Below, piece by piece: positions 35,115-46,171 of a stretch of 64,000 nt of DNA. The translations under genes and the position numbers were made by a program. The notes beneath the pieces were generated by a model, which was not told the origin of the DNA, searched no databases, and saw only the letters and a list, made by a program, of their open reading frames with translations. The DNA is from Phocoena phocoena (lineage: Eukaryota; Chordata; Mammalia; Artiodactyla; Phocoenidae): the NCBI RefSeq assembly GCF_963924675.1, contig NC_089220.1, forward strand, positions 88,849,168 through 88,913,167. The letters are read 5' to 3'. Numbering within the stretch: the first letter of the stretch is position 1; each line of letters begins with the position of its first letter.

Positions 35115-37941
35115 AAGTTAGAAGGTAAGAAATCATAAAGTTCAGATCAGATATAAATGAAAAAGAAATGAAGGAAACAACAGCAAATATCAATAAAACT
35201 AAAAGCTTGTTCTTTGAGAAGATAAACAAAATTGATAAACCATTAGCCAGACTCATCAAGAAAAAAAGGGAGAAGACTCAAACCAACAGAATTAGAAATG
35301 AAAAAGGAGAAGGAACAACTGGCAATGCAGAAATACAAAGGATCATGAGCGATTACTACAAACAACTATATGTCAACAGAATGGACAACCTGGAAGAAAT
35401 GGACACATTCTTAGAAAAGCACAACCTTCCCAGACTGAACCAGGAAGAAATAGAAAATATAAACAGACCAATCACAAGCACTGAAATTGAAACTGTGTTT
35501 AAAAATCTTCCAACAAACAAAAGCCCAGGACCAGATGGTTTCACAGGTGAATTCTATCAAACATTTAGAGAAGAGCAAACACCTATCCTTCTCAAACTCT
35601 TCCATAATATAGCAGAGGGAGGAACACTCCCAAACTCATTCTACGAGGACACAATCACCCTGATACCAAAACCAGACAAAGATGTCACAAAGAAAGAAAG
35701 CTACAGACCAATATCACTGATGAACATAGATGCAAAAATCCTCAAATAAATACTAGCAAACAGAACCCAAGAGCACATTAAAAGGAACATACACCATGAT
35801 CAAGTGGGGTTTATCCCATGAATGCAAGGATTCTTCAATATATGTAAATCAGTCAGTATGATACACCATATAAACAAACTGAAAAATAAAAAGCAAATGA
35901 TCATCTCATTGATGAAGGAAAAGTTTGTGACAAAATGCAACACCCATTTATGATAAAAACCCTCCAAAAAGTAAGCATAGAGGGAACGTACCTCAACATA
36001 ATAAAGGCCATATATGACAAGCCCACAGCCAACATCGTCCTCAATGGTGAAAAACTGAAACCATTTCCCCTAGGATCATGGACAAGACAAGGCTGCCCAC
36101 TCTCACCACTACTATTCAACATAGTTTTGGAAGTTTTAGCCACAGCAATCAGAGAAAAAAAAGAAATAAAAGGAATCAAAATCAGAAAAGAAGAAATAAA
36201 ACTATCACTGTTTGCAGATGACATGATACTATACATAGAGAATCCTAAAGCTGTTACCAGAAAACAACTAGAGCTAATCAATGGATTTGGTAAAGTAGCA
36301 GGATACAAAATTAATGCACAGAAATCTCTGGCATTTGTATACACTAATGATGAAAAATCTGAAAGTGAAATTAAGTAAACACTCCCATTTACTATTGCAA
36401 AAAAAAAAGAATAAAATATCTAGGAATAAACCTACCTAAGGAGACAAAAGACCTGTATGCAGAAAAATATAAGATACTGATGAAATAAATTAAAGATGAT
36501 ACAAACAGATGGAGAGATATACCATGTTCTTGGATTGGAAGAATCAACATTGTGAAACTGACTATACGACCTAAAGCAATCTACAGATTCAATGCAATCC
36601 CTGTCAAACTACCAATGGCATTCTCCACAGAACTAGAACAAAAAATTTCACAATTTGTATGGAAACACAAAAGACCCTGAATAGCCAAAGCAATCTTGAG
36701 AAAGAAAAACGGAGCAGGAGGAATCAGGCTCTGACTTCAGAGTATACTATAAAGCTACAGTAATCAAGACTGTATGGTACTGGCACAAAAACAGAAATAT
36801 AGATCAATGGAACAGAATAGACAGCCCAGAGATAAACCCATGCATGTATGGTCACCTTATTTTTGATAAAGGAGGCAAGAATATACAATGGAGAAAAGAC
36901 AGCCTTTTCAGTAAGCCGTGCTGGGAAAACTGGACAGCTGCAGGTAAAAGAATGAAATTAGAACACTCCCTAACACCATACACAAAAATAAACTCAAAAC
37001 AGATTAAAGACCTAATTATAAGGCCAGACACTATAAAACTCTTAGAGGAAAACATAGGAAGAACACTCTATGACAAACATCACAGCAAGATCCTATTTGA
37101 CCCACCTCCTAGAGAAATGGAAATACAAACAAAAATAAACAAATGGGACCTAATGAAACTCAGAAGCTTTTGCACAGCAAAGGAAACTATAAACAAGATG
37201 AAAAGACAACCTCAGAATGGGAGAAAATATTTGCAAATGAAGCAACTGACAAAGGATTAATTTCCAAAATTTATAAGCAGATCATGTAACTCAGTATCAA
37301 AAACAAAACAAAACAAAACAACCCAATCCAAAAATTGGCAGAAGACCTAAATAGACATTTCTCCAAAGAAGATACACAGATTGCCAGCAAACATATGAAA
37401 GAATGCTCAATCATAAATCATTAGAGTTATGCAAATCAAAACTACAATGAGATATCATCTCACACCGGTCAGAATGGGCATCATCAAAAAATCTACAAAC
37501 AATAAATGCTGGAGAGGGTTTGGAGAGAAGGGAACCCTCTTGCACTGTTGGTGGGAATGTAAATTGATACAGCCACTATGGAGAACAGTATGGAGGTTCC
37601 TTAAAAAACTAAAACTAGAATTACCATACAACCCAGCAATCCCACTACTGGGCATATACCCTGAGAGAAACATAATTCAAAAAGAGTCATGTACCACAAC
37701 GTTCACTGGAACTCTATTTACAATAGCCAGGACATGGAAGCAACCTAAGTGTCCATCAACAGATGAATGGATAAAGAAGATGTGGCACACATATACAATG
37801 GAATATTACTCAACCATAAAAAGGAATGAAACTGAGTCATTTGTAGTGAGGTGGATGGACATAGAGACTGTCATACAGAGTGAAGTAAGTCAGAAAGAGA
37901 AAAACAAATACAGTATGCTAACACATATATATGGAATCTAA
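35115..37941 (+). pseudogene. L1 ORF2 partial: RT and C-terminal domain, broken
   Basis: Open pieces are 35168-35749 (linker '[11 protein letters not shown]', RT start '[15 protein letters not shown]', '[14 protein letters not shown]'), 35935-36378 (RT core, '[17 protein letters not shown]', catalytic '[12 protein letters not shown]'), 36844-37260 and 37429-37941 (Cys/His cluster, '[10 protein letters not shown]', natural C-terminus 'HIYGI'). The catalytic Asp-Asp is intact. Small deletions (for example near 35745) and single-base stops break it into at least five pieces. The endonuclease domain was never copied in. Confidence 0.9.
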
Positions 37942-38222
37942 AAAAAAAAAAAAAAGGCCATGAAGAACCTAGTGGCAGGATGGGAATAAAGACGCAGATC
38001 TAGTAGAGAATGGACTTGAGGACACAGGGAGGGGGAATGGTAAGGTGGGACAAAATGAGAGAGTGGTATGTACATATATACACTACCAAATGTAAAATAG
38101 CTAGCTAGTGGGAAGCAGCTGCATAGCACAGGGAGATCAGCTCGGTGCTTTGTAACCACCTAGAGGGGTGGGATAGGGAGGGTGGATGGGAGGTAGATGC
38201 AAGAGGGAAGAGATATGGAGAT

Positions 38223-38224
<2 letters not shown>

Positions 38225-38273
<49 letters not shown>

Positions 38274-38280
38274 TATATAT
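38225..38280. repeat. (AT)n microsatellite in an L1 3' UTR
   Basis: About 56 bp of alternating AT with one 'acac' interruption at 38264-38269. It stands where the other copies have a short 'atatgtatatgtataa' stretch, so it grew from that L1 sequence. Confidence 0.95.
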
Positions 38281-38361
38281 GGCTGATTCACTTTGTTATA
38301 GAGCAGAAACTAACACACCATTGTAAAGCAATTATACTCAAATAAAGATGTTAAAAAAAAA

Positions 38362-39177
38362 AAGACAGCAAGAGAAAACAAAGAGACACATATAAGGGAA
38401 CCCCCATAAGGTTATCAGCTGATTTTTTTACATGGTTCACAGGCCAGAGGGAGGGGCATGGTATATTTAAAATACTGAAAGGGGAAAATCTACAAGTTCA
38501 GGTACTCTACCCAGAAAGATTATCATTCAGTATTTAAGGAGAGATAAAGAACTTGTCAAGCAAGCAAAATCTAAATGAGTTAGTACTAAACCAGTAACAA
38601 AAGAAATGTTAGTGTCTTCTCTAAGTGGGAAATAAATGTCTACAACAATCAGTAAGAATTTTAAGGAAAGGAGAAAAATCCCCTAGTAAAGGCAAATATA
38701 TAGTAAAGGCTGTGCATCAACAACTTAAATAAGCTAGAACAATGAATAAAAGATAAAAATTTAAAAAGCAACTATAAGTACAATACACAGTTGAGGGATA
38801 AAAGTGAAGATGTAAAATATGACCTCAAAACCACAAAATGTGGACAAGGAGAGTAAAAAATGTAGATCTTTTAGAAAGTGCATGAACTTAAGTGACTGTC
38901 AGCTTAAAACAAGTAGATATATTTATAGGTCACCATATATGAACTCCTTAGTAATAGATACACAAAAAGTAGAGAGAAAGGAACACAAGCATACTGCTAA
39001 AGAAAATGATCAAGGGACAAAACTAAAAGAAGAAGAGAAGAAATACAAAAACAATCAGAACAAGTAACAAAATGACAATAAATACATACTTATCAATAAT
39101 CACATTAAATGTGAATGGAATGAATGCTGCAATCCAAGACATAAAGCTGCTGATTGGTTTAAAAAAAAAAAAAGACC
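38362..39177 (+). mobile_element. Large old L1, segment 2: ORF1 C-terminal part, inter-ORF, ORF2 start
   Basis: It begins at the right TSD and continues ORF1 ('acacatataagggaaccccc', matching 3904-3930 and 45943-45970). The ATG at 39072 opens ORF2 ('MTINTYLSIITLNVNGMNAA'). It is cut at 39177 by a SINE. Confidence 0.8.
39072..39177 (+). pseudogene. ORF2 start of the large old L1
   Basis: The frame opened at 39072 carries the endonuclease N-terminus ('IITLNVNG', including the Asn-Val-Asn of the active site). It then reads into the SINE at 39178, which creates a chimeric 76-codon frame ending at 39302. The rest of the endonuclease continues at 39371 and has many stops. Confidence 0.75.
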
Positions 39178-39370
39178 GGGCTTCCCTGGTGGCGCAGTGG
39201 TTGAGAGTCCACCTGCTGATGCAGGGGACATGGGTTCATGCCCCGGTCTGGGAAGATCCCACATGCCGCAGAGCGGCTAGGCCCGTGAGCCATGGCCACT
39301 GAGCCTGCACGTCCGGAGCCTGCGCTCCACAACGGGAGAGTCCACAACAGTGAGAGGCCCACGTACCGCA
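39178..39370 (+). mobile_element. CHR-type SINE, short form
   Basis: 'gggcttccctggtggcgcag' head with A box, then 'cggagcctgcgctcc' and 'gtgagaggcccacgtaccgc' before the A-tail. A TSD of about 14 bases (A-run plus 'gacc') is seen at 39164-39177 and 39371-39384, with the A-run making it approximate. It sits in ORF2 of the large old L1. Confidence 0.92.
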
Positions 39371-40351
39371 AAAAAAAAAAGACCCATCTACATGCTGCTT
39401 ACAAGAGACCCACTTCAGCTAAGGACACACTCAGACTGAAAGTGAGTGGATGAGAGAAGATACTTCATGAAAATGGAAATGATAAGAAAGCTGGTTAACA
39501 ATATTCATATCAGACAAAATAGACTTTAAAACAAAGTCTATAACAAAAGACAATGAAGGGCATCTTGTAATGATAAAGGGATCAACACAAGAAGAGGATA
39601 TAACATTTGTTAACATATGTGCACCGAATAAAGAAGCACCTAAATATATAAAGCAAATTTTAAGGGACATAAAGGGAGAAATTGGTAATAATACAGTAAT
39701 ATTATGGGATTTTAAAACCCTACATACATCAATGAACAAATCAGACAGGAAAAAAAATAAGGACACAGTAGTTAAATGACACAATAGACCAGTTGGACTT
39801 AATAGCCATCTCAGTACATTCCATACAAAAATAGCAGCATACATATTCTTTTCAAGTGCACATGGAATTTCCCCAGGATAGATCACATACAAGGCCCCCA
39901 AACAAGTCTCAACATATTTAAGAGAATAGAGATTATATCAAGCATTTTTTCCCCCAACCACAGTGCTATGACACAAAAAACCAATTACAAGAAGAAGAAT
40001 GGGAAAGACACAAACACGTGGAGACTAAACAACATGCTACTAAAAAAAGAAAAAAAAAACAAAAAAACAATGGGTCACTAAAGAAAACAAAGAGAAAATC
40101 AGAAAACACCTCAAGACAAATGAAAATAAAAACACAACTTTCCAAAATCAGGACTCAGCAAAAGGAATTCTAAGAGGGAAGTTCATAGCGATACGGCCTC
40201 CCTCAAGTAATAAGAAAAATCTCAGATAAACAACTTAATCTATCATCTAAAAGAATTAGAAAAAGAAAACCATATAAGCCCAAGTCAGCAGAAGAAAGGA
40301 AATAATGAAGAACAGAGAGGAAAGAAATAAGAGATCATAAAAAGAATAGAT
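39371..40351 (+). mobile_element. Large old L1, segment 3: ORF2 endonuclease region
   Basis: It continues ORF2 ('gacccatctacatgctgctt' onward). The open piece 39570-39779 has 'IKGSTQEEDITFVN' and then Trp-Asp-Phe-Lys in place of the Gly-Asp-Phe-Asn active-site block, so a catalytic Asn is lost. It is cut at 40351 by a SINE. Confidence 0.8.
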
Positions 40352-40704
40352 GGGCTTCCCTGGTGGTGCAGTTGTTAAGAATCTGCCTGCCAATGCAGGA
40401 GACACAGGTTTGAGCCCTGGTCCGGGAAGATCCCACATGCTGTGGAGCAACTAAGCCCGTGTGCCACAACTACTGAGCCTGCACTCTAGAGCCCGTGAGC
40501 CACAACTACTGAGCCCACGTGCCACAACTACTGAAGCCCGCGTGCCTAGAGCCTGTGTTCCGCAACAAGAGAAGCCACCACGATGAGAAGCCCATGCACT
40601 GCAACGAAAAGTTGCCCCCGCTCGCCACAACTAGAGAAAGCCCACGTGCAGCAATGAAGACCCAATGCAGCCAAAAATAAATAAATTAATTAATTTTAAA
40701 AAAA
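40352..40704 (+). mobile_element. CHR-type SINE, long form
   Basis: 'gggcttccctggtggtgcag' head, a body with repeated 'cacaactactgagcc' phrases and 'gcaatgaagacccaatgcag', and tail 'ccaaaaataaataaattaat'. It is the same long type as 19701 and 33154. The TSD is unclear (A-rich target). Confidence 0.92.
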
Positions 40705-41478
40705 CATAGAAAAAGATAAGTGAAACCAAGAGCTGGCTTTTTAAAAAGATAAACAAAGTTTATAAACCTTTAGCCAGGCTCACCAAGGAAAGAGAGGACC
40801 TAAATAAACAAAATAAGAAATGAAAGAGGAGAAATAACAACTGATATCACAGAGATACAAAAAACAATAAGAGAACACTATGAACAGCTAGCTGTATGCC
40901 AATGAATTGGACAACCTAGAAGAAACAGACAAATCTCTAGAAACACACAGCTTGCCAAGATTGAATCAAGAAGAAACAGACAATTTGAACAGACCAATCA
41001 CAAGAAATGAAATTAAATTTGTAATATAAGGACTCTCAGCAAATAGTCCAATACTAGAAAGCTTGACATGGGAATCCTACCAAACACATAAAGAAGAGCT
41101 AATACCTATTCTTTTTAAACTATACCAAAAAACTGAAGAGGGCAGAAAACTCCCAAATTCATTCTAATAGGCCACTATTACCCTGATACCAAAACAAGAC
41201 AAAGACACTACAAATAGAAAATTACAGGTCAATATCTCTGATGAATATAGGTGCAAAGATAATCAAGAAAATATTGGCAAATTGAATTCAATATTAGGTA
41301 AAACGAATCATACAGCATGACAAAGTGGGATTTATTCACAAGATGCAAGGATAGTTCAATATCTGCAGATCAATCAATGTGATACATCATATTTAAAAAA
41401 GGAAAGAATAAAAATCACATGATCATCTCAATAAAAGCATTTACACAATTCAACATCCATTCATCTTAAAAACTCTCA
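40705..41478 (+). mobile_element. Large old L1, segment 4: ORF2 linker and RT start
   Basis: It reads the linker ('agagctggctttttaaaaag', like 'SWFFEK') and RT N-terminal part ('accaatcacaagaaatg', 'gatgaatataggtgcaaag') with many stops. It ends at 'aaaaactctca' (41468-41478), the left TSD of the compound L1. Confidence 0.8.
41468..41478. repeat. Target-site duplication, left copy (11 bp)
   Basis: aaaaactctca, repeated at 50545-50555. The A-run leaves the left edge uncertain. Together the two bound the compound L1 41479-50544. Confidence 0.75.
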
Positions 41479-41493
41479 TCAGGAGGCGGAGTC

Positions 41494-41500
41494 AAGATGG
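41494..41500 (+). promoter_or_regulatory. YY1-like motif near the L1 start
   Basis: AAGATGG about 16 bases from the L1 5' end, within 'gtcaagatggtgg'. Confidence 0.55.
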
Positions 41501-41711
41501 TGGTGTGAGAAGACGTGGAGTTAGCATCTCCCCACAAGTGGGGGCCTGCCGGCTGCTGGAGGGGGACTCTGATGCCTAAGGAGATGGGAGAAACCCCAAA
41601 GTGAACCGGTAGGACATAGGGGAACTGAAGGGGGAGGAGAAGTGGAGTTGAGGCAGGAGTGGCACCTCTGAAGTCAGGGAGATCAGGAGAGGCAGGCGGG
41701 AGGGACTCTCC

Positions 41712-42152
41712 AGGAGGAGCGGGAGAGGAGCAGAGGGCAATCACCTGGCCCACTGAGGCCAGGAAGCCTGCTGAGTTCCCAAGCCAGTAATGCCCCTCCA
41801 AAGCCCCATTCAGGCCACCAGGATGCTGAGGGCATAGGAGAGAGGCCAGGGAGATCAGGAGAAGCAGGAGGGAGGGGCCCTCCAGGAGGAGTGGGAGAGG
41901 AGCAGAGGGTGACTGTCCCACCCACTCAGGCCCAGGAGCCTGCTGAGCTCCCAGGCTGGTAACACCCTCCAAAGCCCCCTTCAGGCTGCATGGGAACTGG
42001 GGGCATAAAAGGGAGGCCAGGGAAATCAGGAGAGGCAGGTGGGAGGGGCCCTCTGGGAGGAGCAGGAGAGGAGCAGAGGGCGATTGCCCTGACCACTTGG
42101 GCCCAGGAAGCCTGCTGGGCTCCCAGGTGAGGTTCCCTGCCCTCTGAGACAA
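41712..42152 (+). repeat. Tandem 172-bp repeats in the L1 5' UTR
   Basis: Units begin 'aggaggagcgggagaggagc' at 41712, 'aggaggagtgggagagg' at 41884 and 'gggaggagcaggagagg' at 42055 (periods 172 and 171), the last incomplete. Each holds 'cagcagg-ggc' and 'cccagg' blocks at matching positions. A part unit may precede 41712. Such promoter-bearing monomers occur in rodent L1 5' UTRs. Confidence 0.8.
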
Positions 42153-42769
42153 GGGTGGGGGGCACGCCTGGGCCCCTTCTGTTCCTTGAGCCTAAGCCCC
42201 ACCCCTCACAGTCCCCAGAGTATTTTCCAGCCCTGTGGTCCTGAGCATTGGCCCCGCCCACTGCCCAAACCTCACCCTTGCTTAGACCCTGCCCTTCACA
42301 GCCAAGGCCTTTCCCCCCACACTTTTTTTTCTTTTCCCTCCTCCTCTTTTTTACTATTATGATACTTATGCACCTTCTGGCTGTTGATTAATCTATATTT
42401 TTATTTTTTTCCTAACATATTTGTTAGTTTCCTAGTCTATTTTTATTTTTTACATTGTTATTCTTTTTTTTTTTTTTTTAACCTCCCCAGACAGCTTTCA
42501 GGATCTTGGTTCATGAGCCCAGAATGGGGCCAAAGCTCCTGTAGTAGGAGCTCTGAGTCCAAGCCACTGGAGTAATAGAAAACCTCAGACCCCAGGGAAT
42601 ATTCATCAGAGTGAGGTCTCACAGAGTTCCTCATCTCAGTACCAAGAGCCAGCTCTATCCAATAGCCTACAAACTCCAGTGTTGGAAGCCTCAGGTCAAA
42701 CCATCAGTAAGAGAGGAACACAATCCCACTCAAAAAAAAAAAAAAGAGACGACAAAAATCTTTTCACAG

Positions 42770-43350
42770 ATGAAGTAGCAAGGTAAAAACATACAAGACC
42801 AAATAAATGAAGAGAAAATAGGCAACCTACCTGAAAAATAATTCAGAGTAATGATAGTAAAGACGATACAAAATCTCAGAAACAGAATGGAGGCAGAGAT
42901 TGAGAAAATACAAGAAATATTTTTAAAAATCTAGAAGAACAAAAGAACAAACAAACAGAGATGAAGAGCACAATATCTGAAATGAAAAATATACTAGAAG
43001 GAATAAATAACAGAATAACTGAGCAGAAGAACGAATAAGTGAGCTGGAAAACAAAATGGTAGAAATAACTGCCAAAGAGCAGAAAAAAGAACAAAGAATG
43101 AAAAGAATTGAGGACAATCTCAGAGACCACTGGGACAACACTAAATGTAACAACATTCGAATTACAGGGGTCCCAGAAGAAGAGGAAAAAAAGGGTCTGA
43201 GAATATATTTAAAGAGATTATAGTGGAAAACTTCTCTAACATGGGAAAAGAAATAGTCACCCAAGTCCAGGAAGCACAGAGACTCACATATATCATAAAC
43301 TCTAGGAAAAACACACCAAGACACATATTAATCAAACTAACAAAACTTTA
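42770..43350 (+). pseudogene. L1 ORF1 of the front half, broken and truncated
   Basis: ATG at 42770 is followed at codon 3 by TAG, where the sister copy at 45327 has GAG, so translation would stop at once. Further on, the coiled-coil region (about 42880-43110) and RRM ('IRITGVPEEEE', about 43156-43190) are readable, with more frameshifts. It ends near 43350 where the next L1 starts. It cannot give ORF1 protein. Confidence 0.85.
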
Positions 43351-43378
43351 ATACAGGCATAAGCAAGGAGAGACCTTC

Positions 43379-43385
43379 AAGATGG
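43379..43385 (+). promoter_or_regulatory. YY1-like motif near the L1 start
   Basis: AAGATGG about 14 bases from the start of the second L1 5' UTR, within 'ttcaagatggtgg'. Confidence 0.5.
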
Positions 43386-45326
43386 TGGAGGAGTAAGACA
43401 TGGAGATCACCTTCCTCCCCACAAATACATCAAAAATACATCTACATGTGGAACAACTAGTACAGAACACGTACTGAATGTGGGCAGAAGACCTCAGACT
43501 TCCCAAAAGGCAAGAAACTCCCCCATGTACCTGGGTAGGGCAAAAGAAAAAACAGAGACGAAAGAATCAGGACAGTACCTGCACCTCTGAGAGGGCGCTG
43601 TGAAGGAGGAAAAGTTTCCACACACTAGGAAGCCCCTTCAATGGTGGAAACGGTGGGTGAGGTCAGGGGGAAGCTTTGGAGCCATGGAGGACAGCACAGC
43701 AACAGGGGTGCAGAAGGCAAAGCAGAGAGATTCCCGCACAGAGGATCAGTGCCAAACCAGCACTTACCAGCCTGAGAGGCTTGTCTGCTCACCTTCCAGG
43801 GAGGATTGGGGCTGGGAGCTGAGGCTTGGACTTTGGAGTTCAGATCCCAGGGAGAGGACTGGGGTTTCCTGTGTGAACACAGCCCGAAGGGGGCTAGTGC
43901 ACTACAACTAACTGCGAGGGAATCTCGGAAAAAGTCTGGAACTGCCTAAGAGTCAAGAGACCATTGTTTCAGGGTGCACGAGAACAGGGGATTCAGAGCA
44001 CCACCTAAACAAGCTTCAGAGATGGGCACAAGCTGCAGCTATCAGTGTGGACACCAGAGATGGGGATGAAACACTAATGCTGCTGCTGCAGCAACCAAGC
44101 AACCAAGAATCCTGTGTGCAAGCACAGGTCACTATCCCCACCTCCCCTCCCGGGAGCCTGTGCAGCCCACCACTGCCAGGGTCCCGTGATCCAGGGACAA
44201 CTTCCCGGGGAGAACACATGGCACACCTCAGGCTGTTGCAAAGTCATGATGGCTTCTGCTGCCTCAGGCTTGCCCCACATTCTGTACCCCTCCCTCACCC
44301 CGGCCTTAGTGAGCCAGAGCTCACCATCAGCCGCTCCTTTAACCCACACCTGTCTGGGTGAAGAACAGGTGCCAGAGGGCGACCTACATGCAGAGGTGGG
44401 GCCAAATCCAAAGCTGAACCCCAGGAGCTGTGCAGACAAAGAAGAGAAAGGAAAATTACTCCATGCAGCCTCAGGAGCAGTGGACTAAATCTCTACAATC
44501 AACTTGATGTACCCTGCTTGTGTGGAATACCTGATAGTCAGTGAATCATCCCAAAATTGAAGTGGTGGACTTTGGGAACAACGGTAGACTTGGGGTTTGC
44601 TGTATGCGACTGACTAGTTTCTGATTTTTATGTTTATCTTAGTATAGTTTTAGTGCTTCTTAACACTGGTGGATTTCTTTATTGGTTTGGTTTCTCTATT
44701 TTTTCTTACTTTTTAAATTTTAATAATATTGTTTAAAATAATTTTTTATTTTATTTTATTATTACTTCTTTTCTTTATTTTTTCTCCCTTTTCTTCTGAG
44801 CCATGTAGCTGACAGGGTCTTGGTGCTCTGGCACGGGGTTAGGCCTTAGCCTCTAAGGTGGGAGAGAGGAGTTCAAGACACTGGTCCACCAGGGACCTCC
44901 TGGCCGCATGTAATATCAGCTGGCAAGAGCTCTTCCAGAGATCTCCATCTCAACGCTAAGACCCAGCTCCAATCAACGACCAGAAAGCTCCAGTACTGGA
45001 CACCCCATGACAGACAATTAGCAAGACAGGAACACAACCACACTCATTAGCAGATAGGCTGCCTAAAATCATATTACATTCACAGACACCCCAAAACACA
45101 CCACCAGACACAGTCCTGACCACCAGAAAGACAAGATCCAGCCTCATAAACCAGAACACAGGCACCAGTCCCCTCCACCAGGAAGGCTACACAACCCACT
45201 GAACCAACCTTACCAACTGGGGGCAGACACCAAAAACAACGAGAACTATGAACCTGCAGCCTGCAAAAAGGAGACCCCAAACACAGTAAGTTAAGCAAAA
45301 TGAGAAGACAAAGAAACACACAGCAG

Positions 45327-46150
45327 ATGAAGGAGCAAGGTAAAAACCCACCAGACCTAACAAATGAAGAGGAAATAGGCAGTCTACCTGAAAAAGAATT
45401 CAGAGTAATGATAGTAAAGATGATTCAAAATCTTGAAAATTGAATAGAGAAAATACAAGAAACGTTTAACAAGGGTCTGGAAGAACTAAAGAGCAAACAA
45501 ACAATGATGAACAACACAATAAATGAAATTAAAAATTCTCTAGAAGGGATAAATAACAGAATAACTGAGGCAGAAGAATGGATAAGTGACCTGGAAGATA
45601 AAATAGTGGAAATAACTACTGCAGAGGAGAATAAAGAAAAAAGAATTAAAAGAATTGAGGACAGTCAAAGAGACCTCTGGGACAACATTAAATGCACCAA
45701 CATTCGAATTATAGGAGTCCCAAAAGAAGAAGAGAAAAAGAAAGGGACTCAAAAATATTTGAAGAGATTACAGTTGAAAACTTCCGTAACATAGGAAAGA
45801 AATAGTCAATCAAGTCCAGGAAGTGCAGAGAGTCCCATACAGGATAAATCCAAGGAGAAACACACCAAGACACATATTAGTCAAACTATCAAAAATTAAA
45901 TACAAAGAAAACATATTGAAACAGCAAGGGAAAAGCAACAAATAACATACAAGGGAATACCCATAAGGTTAACAGCTGATTTTTCAGCAGAAACTATGCA
46001 GGCCACAAGGGAGTGGTAGGATATACTCAAAGTGATGAAAGAGAAATACCAACAACCAAGATTACTCTACCCAGCAAGGATCTCATTCAGATTCGACAGA
46101 GAAATCAAAAGCTTTACAGACAAGCAAAAGCTAAGAGAAATCAGCACCAT
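45327..46150 (+). pseudogene. L1 ORF1 of the rear half, broken
   Basis: ATG at 45327 ('MKEQGKNPPDLTNEEEI'). A stop (TGA) at about 45441 precedes the coiled coil. The open piece 45504-45794 covers most of the coiled coil ('ITEAEEWISDLEDKIVE') and the RRM start ('IRIIGVPKEEEKKKG'). A frameshift follows near 45745, and the C-terminal domain ('ADFSAETMQA' type, near 45975) is in another frame. The usual length is about 340 codons; here it is cut into at least four pieces. Confidence 0.85.
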
Positions 46151-46171
46151 CAAACCAGCTTTAATTAAGAA

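Larger units (their letters stand above)
35110..38361 (+). mobile_element. 5'-truncated L1 with exact 14-bp TSD
   Basis: It starts within the ORF2 linker region ('cccaaagttagaaggtaag', like 47375-47395) and runs through RT, the Cys-rich domain, the 3' UTR of '(gaccacc)tagaggggtgg' type and 'aataaagatgttaaaaaa'. It is inserted in ORF1 of the large old L1. The 3' UTR holds an expanded AT repeat. It is less diverged than its host, as its later insertion requires. Confidence 0.95.
41466..42152 (-). other. Antisense open frame in an L1 5' UTR (ORF0-like position), 228 codons
   Basis: From an ATG at 42152 the minus strand stays open through the 172-bp repeats of the 5' UTR, past the L1 5' end, and stops at 41466-41468 in the host DNA. 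The predicted protein is Pro/Leu/Ser-rich, with internal repeats ('ISLASLLCPQ' appears twice, 'SGQSPSAPL' and 'VGQSPSAPL'). No domain was recognised. Primate L1s have an antisense ORF0 in the 5' UTR that also reads out into flanking DNA; the position is alike, but no sequence relation is claimed. The second copy at 62344 keeps the same frame in the 5'-most part. High GC content, hence few stops, is the plain alternative. Confidence 0.25.
41479..43365 (+). mobile_element. L1 5' UTR and partial ORF1 (front half of the compound L1)
   Basis: It opens 'tcaggaggcggagtcaagat'. GC-rich tandem repeats (41712-42150) are followed by T-rich sequence (42310-42480) and a pre-ORF1 part. ORF1 starts near 42770. 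It stops at about 43365 in the ORF1 C-terminal region, where another L1 5' UTR begins. Its own ORF2 and 3' end are absent, yet its left TSD matches a right TSD after the second L1. Confidence 0.85.

Noticed and set aside
35901..36344. Minus-strand open frame of 147 codons
   Set aside because: It is the exact antisense shadow of the L1 RT core; the same shadow appears at 7750-8106, 12722-13127 and 48250-48606.
38145..38345. Frame with an Ile-Tyr repeat
   Set aside because: Translation of the (AT)n microsatellite.
44047..44488. Several overlapping frames of 104-124 codons on both strands
   Set aside because: They lie in the GC-rich 5' UTR of the second L1, where stops are rare. No two agree with each other and no domain is seen. 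Unlike the antisense frames at 41466 and 62344, no second copy in this window supports them.
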